A stretch of DNA of 59,728 bases, from NCBI GenBank assembly GCA_905216145.1, contig CAJMST010000013.1, forward strand, positions 1 to 59,728. The letters run 5' to 3'. Both the position numbers and the translations under genes were made by a program. Positions 42,764-55,300 of the stretch are shown one piece after another. Position 1 is the stretch's first letter; each line of letters starts with the position of its first letter. This stretch comes from an uncultured bacterium. GTDB lineage: Bacteria; Actinomycetota; Coriobacteriia; Coriobacteriales; Coriobacteriaceae. The notes under the pieces were generated by a model. It made no database searches. It was not told where the DNA came from and worked only from the letters and a program-made list of their open reading frames with translations.

Positions 42764-43315
42764 CTAGAACTTGACGGTCGGGGCCTGGCGGGCTGCTTCG
42801 GCGGCCTCGAAGCCCTGGCGCTCCTTAAACTGGAAGATGCCGGCAAAGATGACAGCCGGGAACGTCTGAATGGCGTTGTTGTAGCTGAGCACGCAGTCGT
42901 TGTAGCTCTGGCGTGCATAGCTAATCTTGTTCTCGGTATCCTCGAGCGATGCCTGCAGCTGCGTAAAGTTGGTGTTTGCCTTAAGATCGGGATAGGCCTC
43001 GGCCACGGCAAAGAGCTGGCGCAGTGCGCCGGTCAGCACGTTGTCGGCTTCCATCTTGGCCTCGGGCGTGGTGGCCTTGACGGCGGTGTTACGCGCGCTG
43101 ATCACGGCGGAGAGCGTCTCCTGCTCGTGCTTGGCGTAGCCCTTGACGGTCTCGACCAGGTTGGGGATCAGGTCGTTACGGCGCTGCAGCTGCGTATCGA
43201 TGTTCTGCCAGGCGTTATCGATGCGGTTACGCTTGGTGACCATGTTGTTGTAGATGCCGGCGATGGCGCAGACAATCACAATGACAACAACGATGCCGAT
43301 GATGACGGTAATCAT
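42764..43315 (-). CDS. lemA: LemA-family protein
   Basis: A 183-residue protein with an N-terminal membrane segment (VIIGIVVVIVIVCAIAGIY) and a helical LemA domain outside or along the membrane. NNMVTKRNRIDNAWQNIDTQLQRRNDLIPNLVETVKGYAKHE is the classical LemA start, here quoted by its ends only as NNMVTKRNR and VKGYAKHE; YPDLKAN and SYNDCV follow. The function of LemA is not well defined. Partners often found beside it (HtpX or TPM proteins) are not seen here. GGAGAC precedes the ATG. Confidence 0.92.
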   Translation of the reverse strand: MITVIIGIVVVIVIVCAIAGIYNNMVTKRNRIDNAWQNIDTQLQRRNDLIPNLVETVKGYAKHEQETLSAVISARNTAVKATTPEAKMEADNVLTGALRQLFAVAEAYPDLKANTNFTQLQASLEDTENKISYARQSYNDCVLSYNNAIQTFPAVIFAGIFQFKERQGFEAAEAARQAPTVKF

Positions 43316-43526
43316 GATGTCTCCGTTTCGAATGGCCGCGGCGGCATGCGCCAGCTGCCGTTGGTATAACGCTACTAGTATACCCGCAACGTTTTACCGT
43401 GCCGAACTTTCCGGTAAGCGTTGTGTTTTCGGCGGGGTTGGCACCGGGGCAAAGCGCGCGAGGTACAGGTGTAAGATATGCGACAGATTGACGAGTGTTG
43501 TCTTTGCCCTGAGGATGGCGATACCA

Positions 43527-44111
43527 GTGGACCTTCGCATCAAGAAAACCTACCGCGCCCTGTTCGATGCCTTTACCGAGCTTCTCGAGGAGCATCGTTT
43601 TGAGGACCTGACGGTTGCCATGCTGTGCGACCGCGCCATGATTCGCCGCACGACGTTCTACAAGCACTTTCGCGACAAGAACGATTACTTTGCCTTTTAT
43701 ATCGATGAGCTCATGTCGGGCTTGCCGCAAAAACAGCCCGATGAGGCCGGCGCAGTGTCTGTCGAGGACGTGCGCGCGCTTCGGCACGCGATTTTGGACG
43801 ATGCCATGGATTTGATTCTGACGCACGAGCGGCTCATGGATAACATTTTGGCAAGCAGCATGTCGGGCATGTTGACCAACGTTATTTGCGACCGCATTGC
43901 CCGCTCCATCCGCGAGCGTGTGATGAACGTGCTTGCCGAGGACGCCCTGGCCCCCGTGTCACTCGAGACGACGTCTGAGTTTGTCGCCGGCGGTATTATT
44001 CGTCTTTTCACGATATGGTGGGAATCGGGCCACGATCTTGAGCGTCGACCTGAGATAGCCGACGTGGTCGATGCGCTGTTTGAGCGGACCATGACACCGG
44101 TGAATCACTAA
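43527..44111 (+). CDS. TetR/AcrR-family transcriptional regulator
   Basis: A 194-residue regulator with an N-terminal helix-turn-helix (LTVAMLCDRAMIRRTTFYKHFRDKNDYF) and a helical ligand domain (about 60-194) ending in a TetR_C-type segment (GGIIRLFTIWWESG). The start is uncertain: the GTG at 43527 gives the usual MDLRIKKTYRAL, with GAGG 12 bases upstream; an ATG at 43515 would add four residues. Its target is not obvious; lemA is divergent and is the nearest candidate. Confidence 0.83.
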   Translation: MDLRIKKTYRALFDAFTELLEEHRFEDLTVAMLCDRAMIRRTTFYKHFRDKNDYFAFYIDELMSGLPQKQPDEAGAVSVEDVRALRHAILDDAMDLILTHERLMDNILASSMSGMLTNVICDRIARSIRERVMNVLAEDALAPVSLETTSEFVAGGIIRLFTIWWESGHDLERRPEIADVVDALFERTMTPVNH

Positions 44112-44113
44112 AG

Positions 44114-44203
44114 TGGCGGAGAGAGGGGGATTCGAACCCCCGGAACGCTCTCGCGCTCAACGGTTTTCAAGACCGCCGCATTCAACCGCTCTGCCATCTC
44201 TCC
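44114..44203 (-). tRNA. tRNA-Ser (anticodon UGA)
   Basis: The minus strand reads as a complete class II tRNA: acceptor GGAGAGA with TCTCTCC, D-arm AGAGCGGTTGAA, anticodon loop CTTGAAA (anticodon TGA), a long variable arm GAGCGCGAGAGCGTTC, and T-loop GGTTCGAATCC, with an encoded CCA end. Length 90 bases. It reads UCA-type serine codons. Confidence 0.97.
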
Positions 44204-44254
44204 GTGAGTCGTAATGATAGCATCGTTTTGAATTTGCAACAGGGAAGGCGAACG

Positions 44255-46036
44255 ATGACGATCACCGAAATCGACGAGAAGTTCATGCGCGAGGCACTGG
44301 CCGAGGCGCGCGCCGCCGCGGCGGTGGGCGAGGTGCCCATCGGAGCCGTAGTGGTGCGCGACGGTGAGATCGTCGCGCGGGCGCATAATCGTCGCGAACT
44401 CGACCAGGACCCTTCGGCTCATGCCGAGTTTGCGGCCGTGTGCGCCGCTGCCCAGGCGCTTGGCCGCTGGCGCCTTTCCGACTGTACGGTCTATGTGACG
44501 TTGGAACCCTGCTGCATGTGCGCAGGCCTTATGGTTAACGCGCGCGTGGGGCGCTGCGTGTATGGCGCGAGCGACGCCAAGGCGGGCGCGTTGGGATCCC
44601 TATACGATTTGAATGCCGACTCGCGCCTGAATCATCGGTTTAACGTGACGGCTGGGGTCCTGGCGGCTGAATGCCGCGAGCTGCTGAGTAGCTATTTTGG
44701 CGGTCTGCGCGGAGCGGGCGGCGCTGATTGCGGTTGTGGGGCCGATCTTGAAGCACACGCCGCTCACGCCGCAGCGCTTGCAGGTGCCGGTGAGGATGCT
44801 GGCACGGCGGTTGACTTTGGTCCTGCGTGCCGCCGACCCCGCCGTGTGCTGTTGGCGATCGACTCCTTTAAGGGCAGCGTTTCGAGCGCGCAGGCGGAGG
44901 CGGCGGTTGCCGAAGGCGTGCGCCGCGTTTGGCCCGATGCCGAGCTGAACGCTTTGCCGCTGGCAGATGGTGGCGAGGGAACGCTCGACGCCATCGCCGC
45001 GCGTGGTGGCGAGCTTGTGACCTGCGAGGTTGCAGGCCCCTTGGGCGACCTCGTGTCTGCCCGGATGCTGGTTGATGTCGAGCGCGAGTCCGCGGTCATC
45101 GAGATGGCCGAGGCGGCCGGCATTGGGTATTCGCCTTGCACGGAGTCGTCGGCGCAGGCTGCTACAACCTATGGCGTGGGCGAGCTTATGCTTCGCGCAG
45201 TTCGCACGGGCGCAAGGACACTCTATATTGGTCTGGGCGGCAGTGCCACCAACGACGGTGGCGCCGGCATGCTGCAGGCGCTGGGCGCGCGCGTGGTCGA
45301 TGATCGGGGCTGCGATGTCGCCCCCGGTCTTGCCGGCCTTGAGCAGGTGGCGAGCGTTGATTTGGCGCCAGCGCTGCAGGCTTTGGGTGGCTCTCGTATC
45401 GTTGTGCTTTCGGATGTCGAGAATCCGCTCGTGGGGCGTCGAGGCGCACTGGCGGTGTTTGGCGGGCAGAAGGGCCTGCCGACGGATGATGCCGAGGCGC
45501 TGGGCAAGTACGACAGCTGGATGGTCGGCTACGGCCGCTTGCTCGACGCTGCGATTGCCGGAGCTCGAGCCCAGGGGTTGTTGCGCACACCCGAGGGCAC
45601 ACGGACGTTTGGCTCGGTGCTCGGCGTGCCCGGCGCGGGCGCTGCCGGTGGCTTGGGCGCGGCGTTACTGGCGCTCGGTGTGGAGCTACGCTCGGGCGTG
45701 GAGACGGTGCTCGATCTGATTGGGTTTGACGAACGCATGCGTGATGTCGACCTGGTCATAACGGGCGAGGGCAATATGGACGAGCAGTCCGCCGCCGGTA
45801 AGGCGCCGGTGGGCGTGGCACGCCGTGCCAAGCGGTGTGGCAAGCCGGTTGTTGCCGTCGTGGGCGGTCGTGCCGACAACCTGGATGCGGTGTACGAGCA
45901 GGGCATCGACTTGGTGCTTCCGATTTGCCGCAAGCCCATGGACCTGGAACAGGCACTCGATCCGCAAGAAGCCACAACCAACCTCATCTGTGCCGGCGAG
46001 GCAGCCGCCCAATCCTACGACCTCGCCCGCCTCTAG
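44255..46036 (+). CDS. Fused tRNA adenosine deaminase (TadA) - glycerate kinase
   Basis: One 593-residue frame holds two enzymes. Residues 1-150 are TadA, which converts A34 of tRNA-Arg to inosine: zinc ligands H56 and C86/C89, with catalytic E58 (HAE, PCCMC) and AGLMVNARVGRCVYG. A linker of about 40 residues rich in Ala, Gly and Cys follows. Residues 193-593 are a GarK/GlxK-type glycerate kinase (VLLAIDSFKGSVSS, ADGGEGT, GLGGSATNDGGAGM, SVLGVPGAGAAGG, ITGEGNMDEQSA). Both halves appear complete. The ATG follows AGGGAAGG. An unnoticed frameshift at the joint cannot be excluded. Confidence 0.88.
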   Translation: MTITEIDEKFMREALAEARAAAAVGEVPIGAVVVRDGEIVARAHNRRELDQDPSAHAEFAAVCAAAQALGRWRLSDCTVYVTLEPCCMCAGLMVNARVGRCVYGASDAKAGALGSLYDLNADSRLNHRFNVTAGVLAAECRELLSSYFGGLRGAGGADCGCGADLEAHAAHAAALAGAGEDAGTAVDFGPACRRPRRVLLAIDSFKGSVSSAQAEAAVAEGVRRVWPDAELNALPLADGGEGTLDAIAARGGELVTCEVAGPLGDLVSARMLVDVERESAVIEMAEAAGIGYSPCTESSAQAATTYGVGELMLRAVRTGARTLYIGLGGSATNDGGAGMLQALGARVVDDRGCDVAPGLAGLEQVASVDLAPALQALGGSRIVVLSDVENPLVGRRGALAVFGGQKGLPTDDAEALGKYDSWMVGYGRLLDAAIAGARAQGLLRTPEGTRTFGSVLGVPGAGAAGGLGAALLALGVELRSGVETVLDLIGFDERMRDVDLVITGEGNMDEQSAAGKAPVGVARRAKRCGKPVVAVVGGRADNLDAVYEQGIDLVLPICRKPMDLEQALDPQEATTNLICAGEAAAQSYDLARL

Positions 46037-46362
46037 AACTAATTCCCTCGGGAGCCCGGTTTGCCCGGGTAGTCAAAATAGCCCCGTCCCAAATTAGCTA
46101 CTTTGTGGTTTGTGGGGGATAAAGATTGCCGGTCGTTTTGTCCTACTGGGGCATGTCGATGGCGCGAGTGGTTCGATTTTGAGCCTGAGTGGCAACCCGA
46201 GGCGAAATTTCGGGTCACCCGAATTGCTACAATTTTAAGTATATTGCGATGTCCTGCCTTGCGTTTCTGCGCGGGGGGGGCGTATATTTGCATCGATGGG
46301 GACGACGACACATATATAATGAGCCGCTGCTTGCCGTCCTCATGGATTTGGGGAGGGCCTTC
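46037..46362 (+). promoter_or_regulatory. Control region of the giant surface protein
   Basis: This 326-bp gap has no gene. A run of eight G (46273-46280) lies 34 bases upstream of a perfect -10, TATAAT (46315-46320); no clear -35 is visible. GGAGG (46352-46356) is the ribosome site. ACCCGA/TCGGGT near 46195 is a small palindrome. Confidence 0.55.
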
Positions 46363-49300
46363 ATGAATCGCGCGTGTGCGAGAGCTCGAGAAATGCTAAA
46401 GCCTTTTGGCAAGAAAACCAATACCGCAAAGCGTGTCCTGAGGGTTTTGGCCGTCCCGCTGGCGGCATGTGCGCTCATGTTCGGTGCGACGAGCGCGTCG
46501 GCCGACCAGACAGTTCCCTTGAGCAACCACACCGTGCAGACGGTGAATCCCACCGGCACCACGGTCAATCTGTTCGACTACTGGGTCGTGGATGGCGATA
46601 ACGACAGCTCGAAGAACATAAACAACAATAATGGCAATGACAACACCGGCATCAATAAAGACCATCAGCTCAAGTTCAATGGTGGTGGCGGCACGGGCAT
46701 TAACAAGTGGACGGGCAGAAGCGTCATTGATGGCTTTGGACGCCTTTCTTTTGTAAAGAACACGCTGGTAAATGGCTATCCGGCGATCAACGCCGGCACT
46801 TATACCTCATACGGCACGAAAGGCGATTGCACCGATGAATCGCTGGCCTATCTCTTTAATAACGACAGCCAAGCAAACGGCAGGCAAAAGGGTAAGGCTG
46901 TCTACAACGACGTGAAAGGCCTCTTCCAGCTCCAGAAGGGCTATTACGTTTACGACTCGTATGGTTCTCGCGGCAACTATGCTGTGTATAACTACACGAC
47001 TAACTCCTTTGACGTCTACAATAAGGCTGGTGTATATAAGGGCGGCGTATCAGATGCAAATCTGGGCCAGTTCTTCCCCTTCGACTCGGCTGACAAGGTT
47101 TTTGATGAGAAGGGCAACAGCCTCTCCCCTAAGCAGATCATTGATGGAAGCACGAGCCTCAACCATCACTTTGGCATGTCCATGACTACGGAGTTCGTCC
47201 AGCCGACGAACGGCAAGACCACCGATGGCAACGACATGATCTTTGAGTTCTCGGGTGACGACGACGTCTGGGTCTATATCGACGGCGTGCTCGTGGGCGA
47301 TCTTGGTGGCATCCACGAGAAGGCGACGCTCAAGATCAACTTCGCCACCGGTGCCGTACATGTCGGTCATGTTGACAATGCAAATGATCCCGAAAAGACA
47401 ATTCAAGACACCACCATTAAGGCGATGTTCCAAGCTGCCGGCGCAGATACTTCAAACAGAAGATTCTCCGGCAACACCTTCCTCAACAGCTCCAAGCACA
47501 CGCTGAGCTTCTTCTATCTGGAGCGCGGCGCGGGCGCATCGAATATGTCGCTTAAGTTCAATCTCACCACGCTGCCGTCGTCCGAGGTCGAGAAGGTCGA
47601 TCAGAACGGCGAGGCAGTCCAGGACGCCAAGTTTGCGCTGTATCAGTCGGATGCCAGCTGGAAGACGCAGGGCGATCCCATCGCTCAAGGTACGACGGAC
47701 GATAAGGGTCGGCTAGTGCTTCTGAAGTCGGACGACGGCTCCGTCCTTTCATTTGATAACCAGCATGCTGATGGACATAACTACTTTGTACTCAAAGAGA
47801 CAGACCTGCCCGCGGGATATCGCTCGAGTCTGACCTCATCGACTACCGCAATGTCAGGTGAGCTGCATCTGCAGTACAAAGAGGCTGCGGCGAGCGGTTC
47901 GGGCGGCGTGGTGGTCGCGCCGCAAACGACGGTCACCATGGCCGATGGCGTAACGCAATGGACGGGCAGCCGCATGTGGCTCAACGGTGGTTATCTGGCT
48001 GCCAAGGAGACCATTTCCCTTAGCAAAGAAACAAAAGACAATAAGGACAAACCCATTAGCTCGGGTACGACATTTGCTGTCGTGCTCAAGCGCACCGATA
48101 AAAGCAAGGCGGACACGGACGAAAATGCATGGACGGCAGTCACGGGCAATCCGCTCGATGGCTACATGCTGTGCTCCGCACATGGCATCCCTGGCGCCGT
48201 CGAGGCTGCCAAATCGGCGGACACGAGCGTCTTTGGCGTCAACACCAAGGGCGACTACGAGGTAACGGTTAGGTCGCTGCCTGGCGATATCGAGACGTAC
48301 GCCGCCATGCTGCAAGATGAAGACAAGCCGAAGGCGGAATATACCGTGGCGGTGTATCACACCACGGCATCGTCTCTGGCGGGGGCAACCATCGGCAACA
48401 CCTCTATGGTCAAATATCAAACGATAAACAGGCAGTTCTCTACGGTGATCCACCTCACCAACGTTCAGAACCGTCTGTTTGTGCAGAAGGTCGACGACCT
48501 GGGCAAGCCCGTGAACGGCGCAACGTTTGAGCTGTACCAGGCCAAGGACGTTACCGGCGATAGTCCTAGAACGTATGCCATTAAATCGGGCGCCGAGCCG
48601 TATGACACCGTGCAGGCAAACGGCATGACCTATCCGTATGACATTAAGGGTGCTGCATGCTTCCCGCTCGATTCGGCGAAGCATGCGCCCCTTATCAAGG
48701 GTACGTACTACCTGCGTGAGTCTGTAAGTCCAGATGGCCATGAGATCAACAACACCATCACCAAGGTAATCGTGGACGACTCGGGCGTATATGTGGACGC
48801 CGGCGAAGAGAACGATGGCGTGCTCAGCATGAGCGGCCCGGGTTCGCTGATCGCCTCCCTGGCGCAGTTTGGCTCCCCCGACTCGATTGACAATACGCTT
48901 ACGCACATCAAGGGCAAGCTGCAGAGTGCGGCCGTTGACGCCAACGGAAACCTGACATGGGGCCAGACGTGCACAGCCCAAGGCGTGACGCCTTCTCTTG
49001 CGGGCAACTTGATGCATATGCGCTATGACAAGACGGCGCAGGGCACCAAGACCATTCTGCGCTATGTCGAGGATGGTGGCGATCGCGACGGTCAGCTGGC
49101 GACGATCTTTGCCGATACGGGCGTAAACCGCATGGCTCTTTATCAAGAAGACGATTCAGCATATATAGACGATGCCTCCAAGACTCGTACTAATCTGGGC
49201 ACGCTTCAGCTCAACCATCTCTTTACCACGGCAACGGCCGTGCAGTATACCGATCGTCGCGTGGCACGCCTGCAAGTGACTAAGACCGTGACGGCGGATG

Positions 49301-52300
49301 CTGGTCTTACTGCGCCCACCAAGGATGCGGACGACAACGATCTGACCTTTACGTTTAAGTTCACCCTGCCGGAGTCCCAGGAGGGCTACGAGGCGCATGT
49401 GTTCGATGCGAGCGGCAACGCTGTGGGCAATTCCTTTAGGCTCAAGAACGGCGACACCCATTCCATCAAGGCCGGCGAGACCATTCGCGTATACGACCTC
49501 AAGAAGGGTGACAACTACAGTGTGAGCGAGCTCACCACCAAGGGCGAGGTGTCCAGTGGCAATGTGCTGGCGAGCATCGTCAACGCCGTAACCGGCTCTG
49601 CCGACGAGTCGGTGCTTCCGGCTGGCTTTAGCCTCGTGAGACGCATGGTCGGCGGCGAGAAGCAGTCGGGAACCGGCAACACCATAACGGGTTCAATCGC
49701 TGCGCTCGTGGACGGAAAGATTCCCGCGAGCAACACGCTCGAGTTCATCAACAAATACAGTGTCAGCCCCGTAAAGAATGGCCTAAGCGCCAAGAAGGTG
49801 CTCGAGGGCCGCAATTGGGCCGATGGCGATACCTTTACCGTGCAGCTTACAGCCGACGACGGCGTCCCCATGCCCAGCGGCGCCAAGAGCAAGGTGGCTA
49901 CGGTTGAGCTCACCAACGACCAGCCGGCGACGTTTGGCGATATTACCTATACCAAGCCGGGTACCTACGCCTATACCATCTCGGAGGATATTCCCGGCTC
50001 CAATGCCAAGGCGGATGGAATAAGCTACTCCGCTGCTGTCTATACCGCGACGGTCAAGGTGGATGATAACCACGCCGGTGCACTGGTCGTTAAGAGCGTA
50101 AAGGTGAAGCAGGTGCGTGACGACGCGGGCAAACCGGCTACCGCAGAGGTTGCCGATAAGATCGCAACCTTCACCAACCGTTACGATACGCACGAACATA
50201 GCATCATCATCCATGCCCAAAAGAACCTGACCGACAACGCCGGGAGTTTCCCGCTTTCCCAGAACGCCTTTAGCTTTAAACTCGAGCGTGTGGGCGGCTA
50301 TGCGGACGACAATGCAGCGTTCGATCCCGATAAGGTCGACACGAGCATCGAGGCTCCCATGCCCCAGGGCGCCGAGGGCAACATCGCAACCGTGGGCAAC
50401 AACGCCGACGGCACGGTGACGTGGCCAGAAATCTCCTATACCGCCAAGGCGGATGCGGGACGCGCCTACGTTTACAAGTTCGCCGAGAATCGCGGCAGCG
50501 TTACGGGCATGACCTACGATGGATCGGTCTATTACGCCGTGGTGCGCAACGACAAGAAGGGTGCCGGCATCCAGACCTCGGTCGAGTACTACAAGGCCGC
50601 AGAAAACAACTCGGTAAAGCAGCTGGACGAGAATGTCACGCCCTCCTTTACCAATATATATAGCGTGGAGCCCACGAGCGTGACCCTGCAGGGCCAAAAG
50701 ACCGTGAGCGGTCGTGACTGGAATCAGGGCGAGAGCTATGCCTTTAACCTTGCTGCCGCTACGGACGATGCCGGTGCGACCGGTTTGGGCAAGACCACAA
50801 AGCAGGCGGTAACGGATGGGGCTGTTGCCATCGGCGTCAACCGGGCTGTCGCCAGTGCGCCCGCGACGGGGCGCGTGGCCTCGTTCGCCTTTGGCACCGA
50901 AGCCGCCCCGACCGTGACGTTCAACCGCGCAGGCACCTTTAGCTTCAACATCACCGAGAAAGCTGCGCAGGATGGCCAGGCGGGCATGTCCATGGACAAG
51001 CACACCGCACGCGCGACCGTCGTGGTGACCGATCTGGACGAGTCGGGCAACCACACGGGCAAGCTGCGCGTGTCGAGCGTGACCTACGCCAACACCGGCG
51101 CCTCCGATGCGGACAAGGCCGTAGCTGACAAGGCCGCCTTTACCAACGCATACCATGCGTCGGGCACCTTTGATGGCGTGACGGTCAGCAAGACCCTTGA
51201 GGGTCGCGCTTCTGCCGCGGGCCAGTTTACCTTTGCCGTGACGGGCCTTTGGTACAACGGCGTTCAGACGTCGGTCGACGGCGCCGAGGCTAGCCTGTCC
51301 AATAAGGCTGCGGGGGCCGGCGTGTCCGGTGCCGTGGTGGGCGCAAGCGGGCAAGAGAAGCTCTTTGCTCGTACACTCACGGAGCAGGATCTGGGCCATA
51401 CGTTTGCCTATCGCATCCGCGAGAACCAGCCTGCGGCTGCCGGCTACGCCTATGACACCGGCTACACTGGTGACGCTATTGTGCTCGTCAAGGTTCTAGC
51501 ACGCAAGGACGACCCCGCTAAGCTCTACGCCGTGACGACCGTGCTCAAGGGCGCGGGTGTGACGGAACTGCTGGGCGACGGTGCCGACGCGAGCGCGCTG
51601 ACGGACGAAAAGATCGTCCAGCTCAAGCAAGATTCGAATACTTACGTGCAGCAGTACGATGCAAGTGAGGCCGGCGCTACGACGCCTACTGTCTCGTTTG
51701 TGAACCGTTACACGGCAAGCCTCGACTATGGCGCCGCTGGCGGTTTGCAGATCGAGAAGACGTTGACGTATCCCAAGGATGCGACCATTTTTGGCTCGCC
51801 TAAGAGCACGTTCCGTTATATCGTCAAGCCTGCTGACGAGACATCTGCCAGCAAGGTTGGCATTTCCACGGACGGCAAAGTCTTTGAGACCGCAAATGTC
51901 GAGGCCGACGCCCCCAAGACCGTGAGTTTGATACCTGCGGGTGGGTTGACCTTCACTCAGGATGATGCCGGCAAGACGTTCACCTATACGGTGAGTGAGA
52001 TTGACGACAAGGCGACGGGCTATACGTACGACAAGACGATCCATACGGTTAGGGCCGTCGTAGCGGATAACGGCGACGGTACGCTTAGAGTCACGACAGC
52101 GGTAAGCAAGCAGGTCGATGGCAAGGACGAGCTCGAGGGCCAGTGGATCTATCCGTCGGGTGCAACGTCCACCGGTGTCGCGACGGTCAAATTCAAGAAC
52201 ACCTATACGGTCACCGAGGCGGCAACCTACACCCCGTCCGTGACGAAGGTGGTTGCCGGTGCCGATGCTCCGGGCAAGTTCACCTTTGCTATGACCGCGG

Positions 52301-55300
52301 CTGACGATGCTACTAAGACTGCCATCGATGGCAAGCTCATCACCGGCTCTTCGATGAGCGCGGAGAACGGCTACGCTGAGGAGAAGCAAACGACGGCGGC
52401 CCTCAAGGACGGGGAGCACTATAAGCTCGACTTCTCGAAGCTCACCTTTAACAAGCCGGGCACGTATAAGTTTGCTATTAACGAGCTGGCCCCGAATGGC
52501 GGCCTCGGCGAGTGGACGTATGACGCGCACATCTATACCTTGACCATTACCGCAACCGATGAGGGCGGCAAGCTTGTGGCCCGCGCCGATGGCGCGACCG
52601 GCTCGGAAGGCTTCATCTTCACCAATAGGTATCGCACCTCGACGAGCTACGAGCTCCAGGGCGGTCTGGAGATCGTCAAGACGCTCAACGGGCACGACCT
52701 GCATGCCGGCATGTTTGGCTTTACGGTAACGGGCGAAGACGCCGCCTCGACCGATAAGCTCAACAAGCTGCTGCGCGCAGATGAGGGCAAGCTCACCGTG
52801 ACAAACGATGAGCCGCAGGCCGATGGCACGTCCCATACCGGCATTTTGGGTGGCCTGACCTTTGCGACGGAAGATGCGGGTAAGACGTTTACTTACAAGG
52901 TTGTCGAGAATGGCGGCGGCAAGGGCGGCTATACATACGACTCCACCTATTGGATGGTAGAGATTGCGGTTAATAATCGCCGCGATGGTTCGCTCTATAC
53001 CGTGACCACGGCCAAGCACTATGACGCCAATGAAGCTGAAGAGCCCCACGAGAAAAAGATCTTCAGCTCCGAGAGCGGTACCGCCAAGGCTCAGGTGTTC
53101 TTTACCAACAGCTACGCTGCGACCGGAACATTCGACGGTCTTACTGCCGAGAAGGTGATGGACTCCGGCGACAAGATCGAGACTGGCCAGTATACGTTTG
53201 ACCTGTATGCCGAGAAGGCCGACGGCTCGCTCGAAAAGATGGATGAGGGCACGACTCGGGCGGACGAGGACGGTACCGCTACGGTCGACTTTGGTAAGGT
53301 TAACTTTAAGCTTGGCGATGCTACCAGCGGAACTCATGAGCAGACGATTGACCTCGCCGGCGCCGTCAACGATGGCATTGCCACCAAGCGTCACAATGCC
53401 GACCACACCACCACCTACAGCTTTAACCTGGTGGCAAAGGAGCGCATGGCCAACCTGCCCGAGGGTGTGCGTCCCGTGGATACGTCTGCGACGTGCCGAG
53501 TGCTGCTCGAGGTGACCGACCACAACGACGGCAATCTGACGTCCAAGGTGACCTATCGCGATGGTACCGAGAAGGGTAAGATCGTCTTCCACAACACGCG
53601 TGATAAGGTCAAGACGATTGGCACGGTCGCGAAGCCCGATGTGGACATCGACGGGCAGTTGCTTTCTGTGGGCGACTCCTACGCCTATACCATCAACTGG
53701 GCCAATACCGAGGCCGACGCCGCCGGTAATCTGGTTTCGGCCAACGTGACCGTGACCGACGAGCTGCCCACGGGCGTCGTGTTCGAGGCCTTTGAGGGCG
53801 AGTATGCCGATAAGGGCGCCGCGAGCGGTCAGTTGCTCACCTGGAACCTGGGTGAGCAGCCTGCGGGCAGCCACGGTTCGGTGCGCGTGCACGTCAAGAT
53901 TACCGAGGACGCCGTGAAGGGTGCCCAAGGCGCTGTTGGCACCATCAACAATACTGCCACCGTTAAGGTCGGCGACAAGAGCAAGAGTTATACCGGCACC
54001 ACGACGAACTTCGTACCCAAGAAGTCCGAGAGCGATGTCCAGGATTCGAATGGGTCGGGCGTGGCGCTGGGCGACGAACTCACCTACACCATCGGCTACA
54101 AGAACACCGAGGGCGCGTCTGCCACGGTAACGATCACCGATGCCGTTCCCGCGGGAACCGAGTTCGTGGAGTTCGCCGGCGACCATAAGGATGCCGGCTC
54201 CAAGGGCAATGACGGCAACCTTACCTGGACGTTGAAGGACGTTCCCGCAGGCAAGGAGGGCACGGTTCAGTTTAAGGTTCGCGTGACCGAGGACGCGTTT
54301 AAGAGCGGTGGCGCTTCGGGCGACATCTCCAATCAGGCGTCGGTGGCGGTCGGCAACAACCCTGCCGTCAAGACCAACACCACCACCGATCAGGTTTCTG
54401 ACGGGCGCCTGACGTTGAGCAAGACGGTCACGGCCGCCGAAGGCATCACCGCGCCCAACAAGGCATTTACCTTTAAGGTGCTGCTCTACCAGGCCGATGG
54501 CACAACGCCTCTGGCCGGCACCTTTGCGTACGCCGGTCGCCCCGATGGCACCAACGGCACTTATGTAAGCGGACAGATCAAGAGCGGTGACACCATCGCG
54601 CTTAAGGCCGGCGGCTCCGTCACGGTTACCTTGCCCATAGGTGCGCACTACGAGGTGCAGGAGCTCGACTCCAAGGGTGAGCTCATGACGAGCGAGGACG
54701 GCTTTGCGGTTGTCGATAAGGCGAACCCCCAGAAGGGTACCGTCGGACAGGCGACGAAGGTGGGCTTCACTAACGTCTACAGCGTGGAGTCCACAAAGGT
54801 GGAGAACGCTTTTAAGGTTCAAAAGAAGATCTCCGGTCGCAACTGGACTAAGGCGGATGCCTTTACCATGATGCTGACTGCCCAGGGTGAGGCACCCATG
54901 CCCAAGGGCGCCAAGGAGGGCGTGTCGACGATTGAGTTGCACAAGGATGCCCAGGTCGGCAACTTCGGTACCATCGAGTACACCAAGCCCGGTACCTATA
55001 CCTATGTGATTACCGAGCCGTCGGGTGACGAGACGTCGCTCATCTTCTCGAAGGCCACCTATCGTGCCACCGTCACGGTGGCCGACGATGGCGCCGGTAA
55101 GCTGTTTGCCAAGACCAAGATTGCACAGCTGACCGACGATGCGGGCGACGCTGCTGAGCGCACGGTCGAGGCGGCGGTCTTTACCAACACCGCCAAGACC
55201 GGCAGCCTCACCGTCAAGAAGACGGTCGTCGGCGGCGACAGCCAGCGCGAGTTCGGCTTCACGGTCGCGCTGACCGACGGGGACGGCGAGCCCGTCTCCG

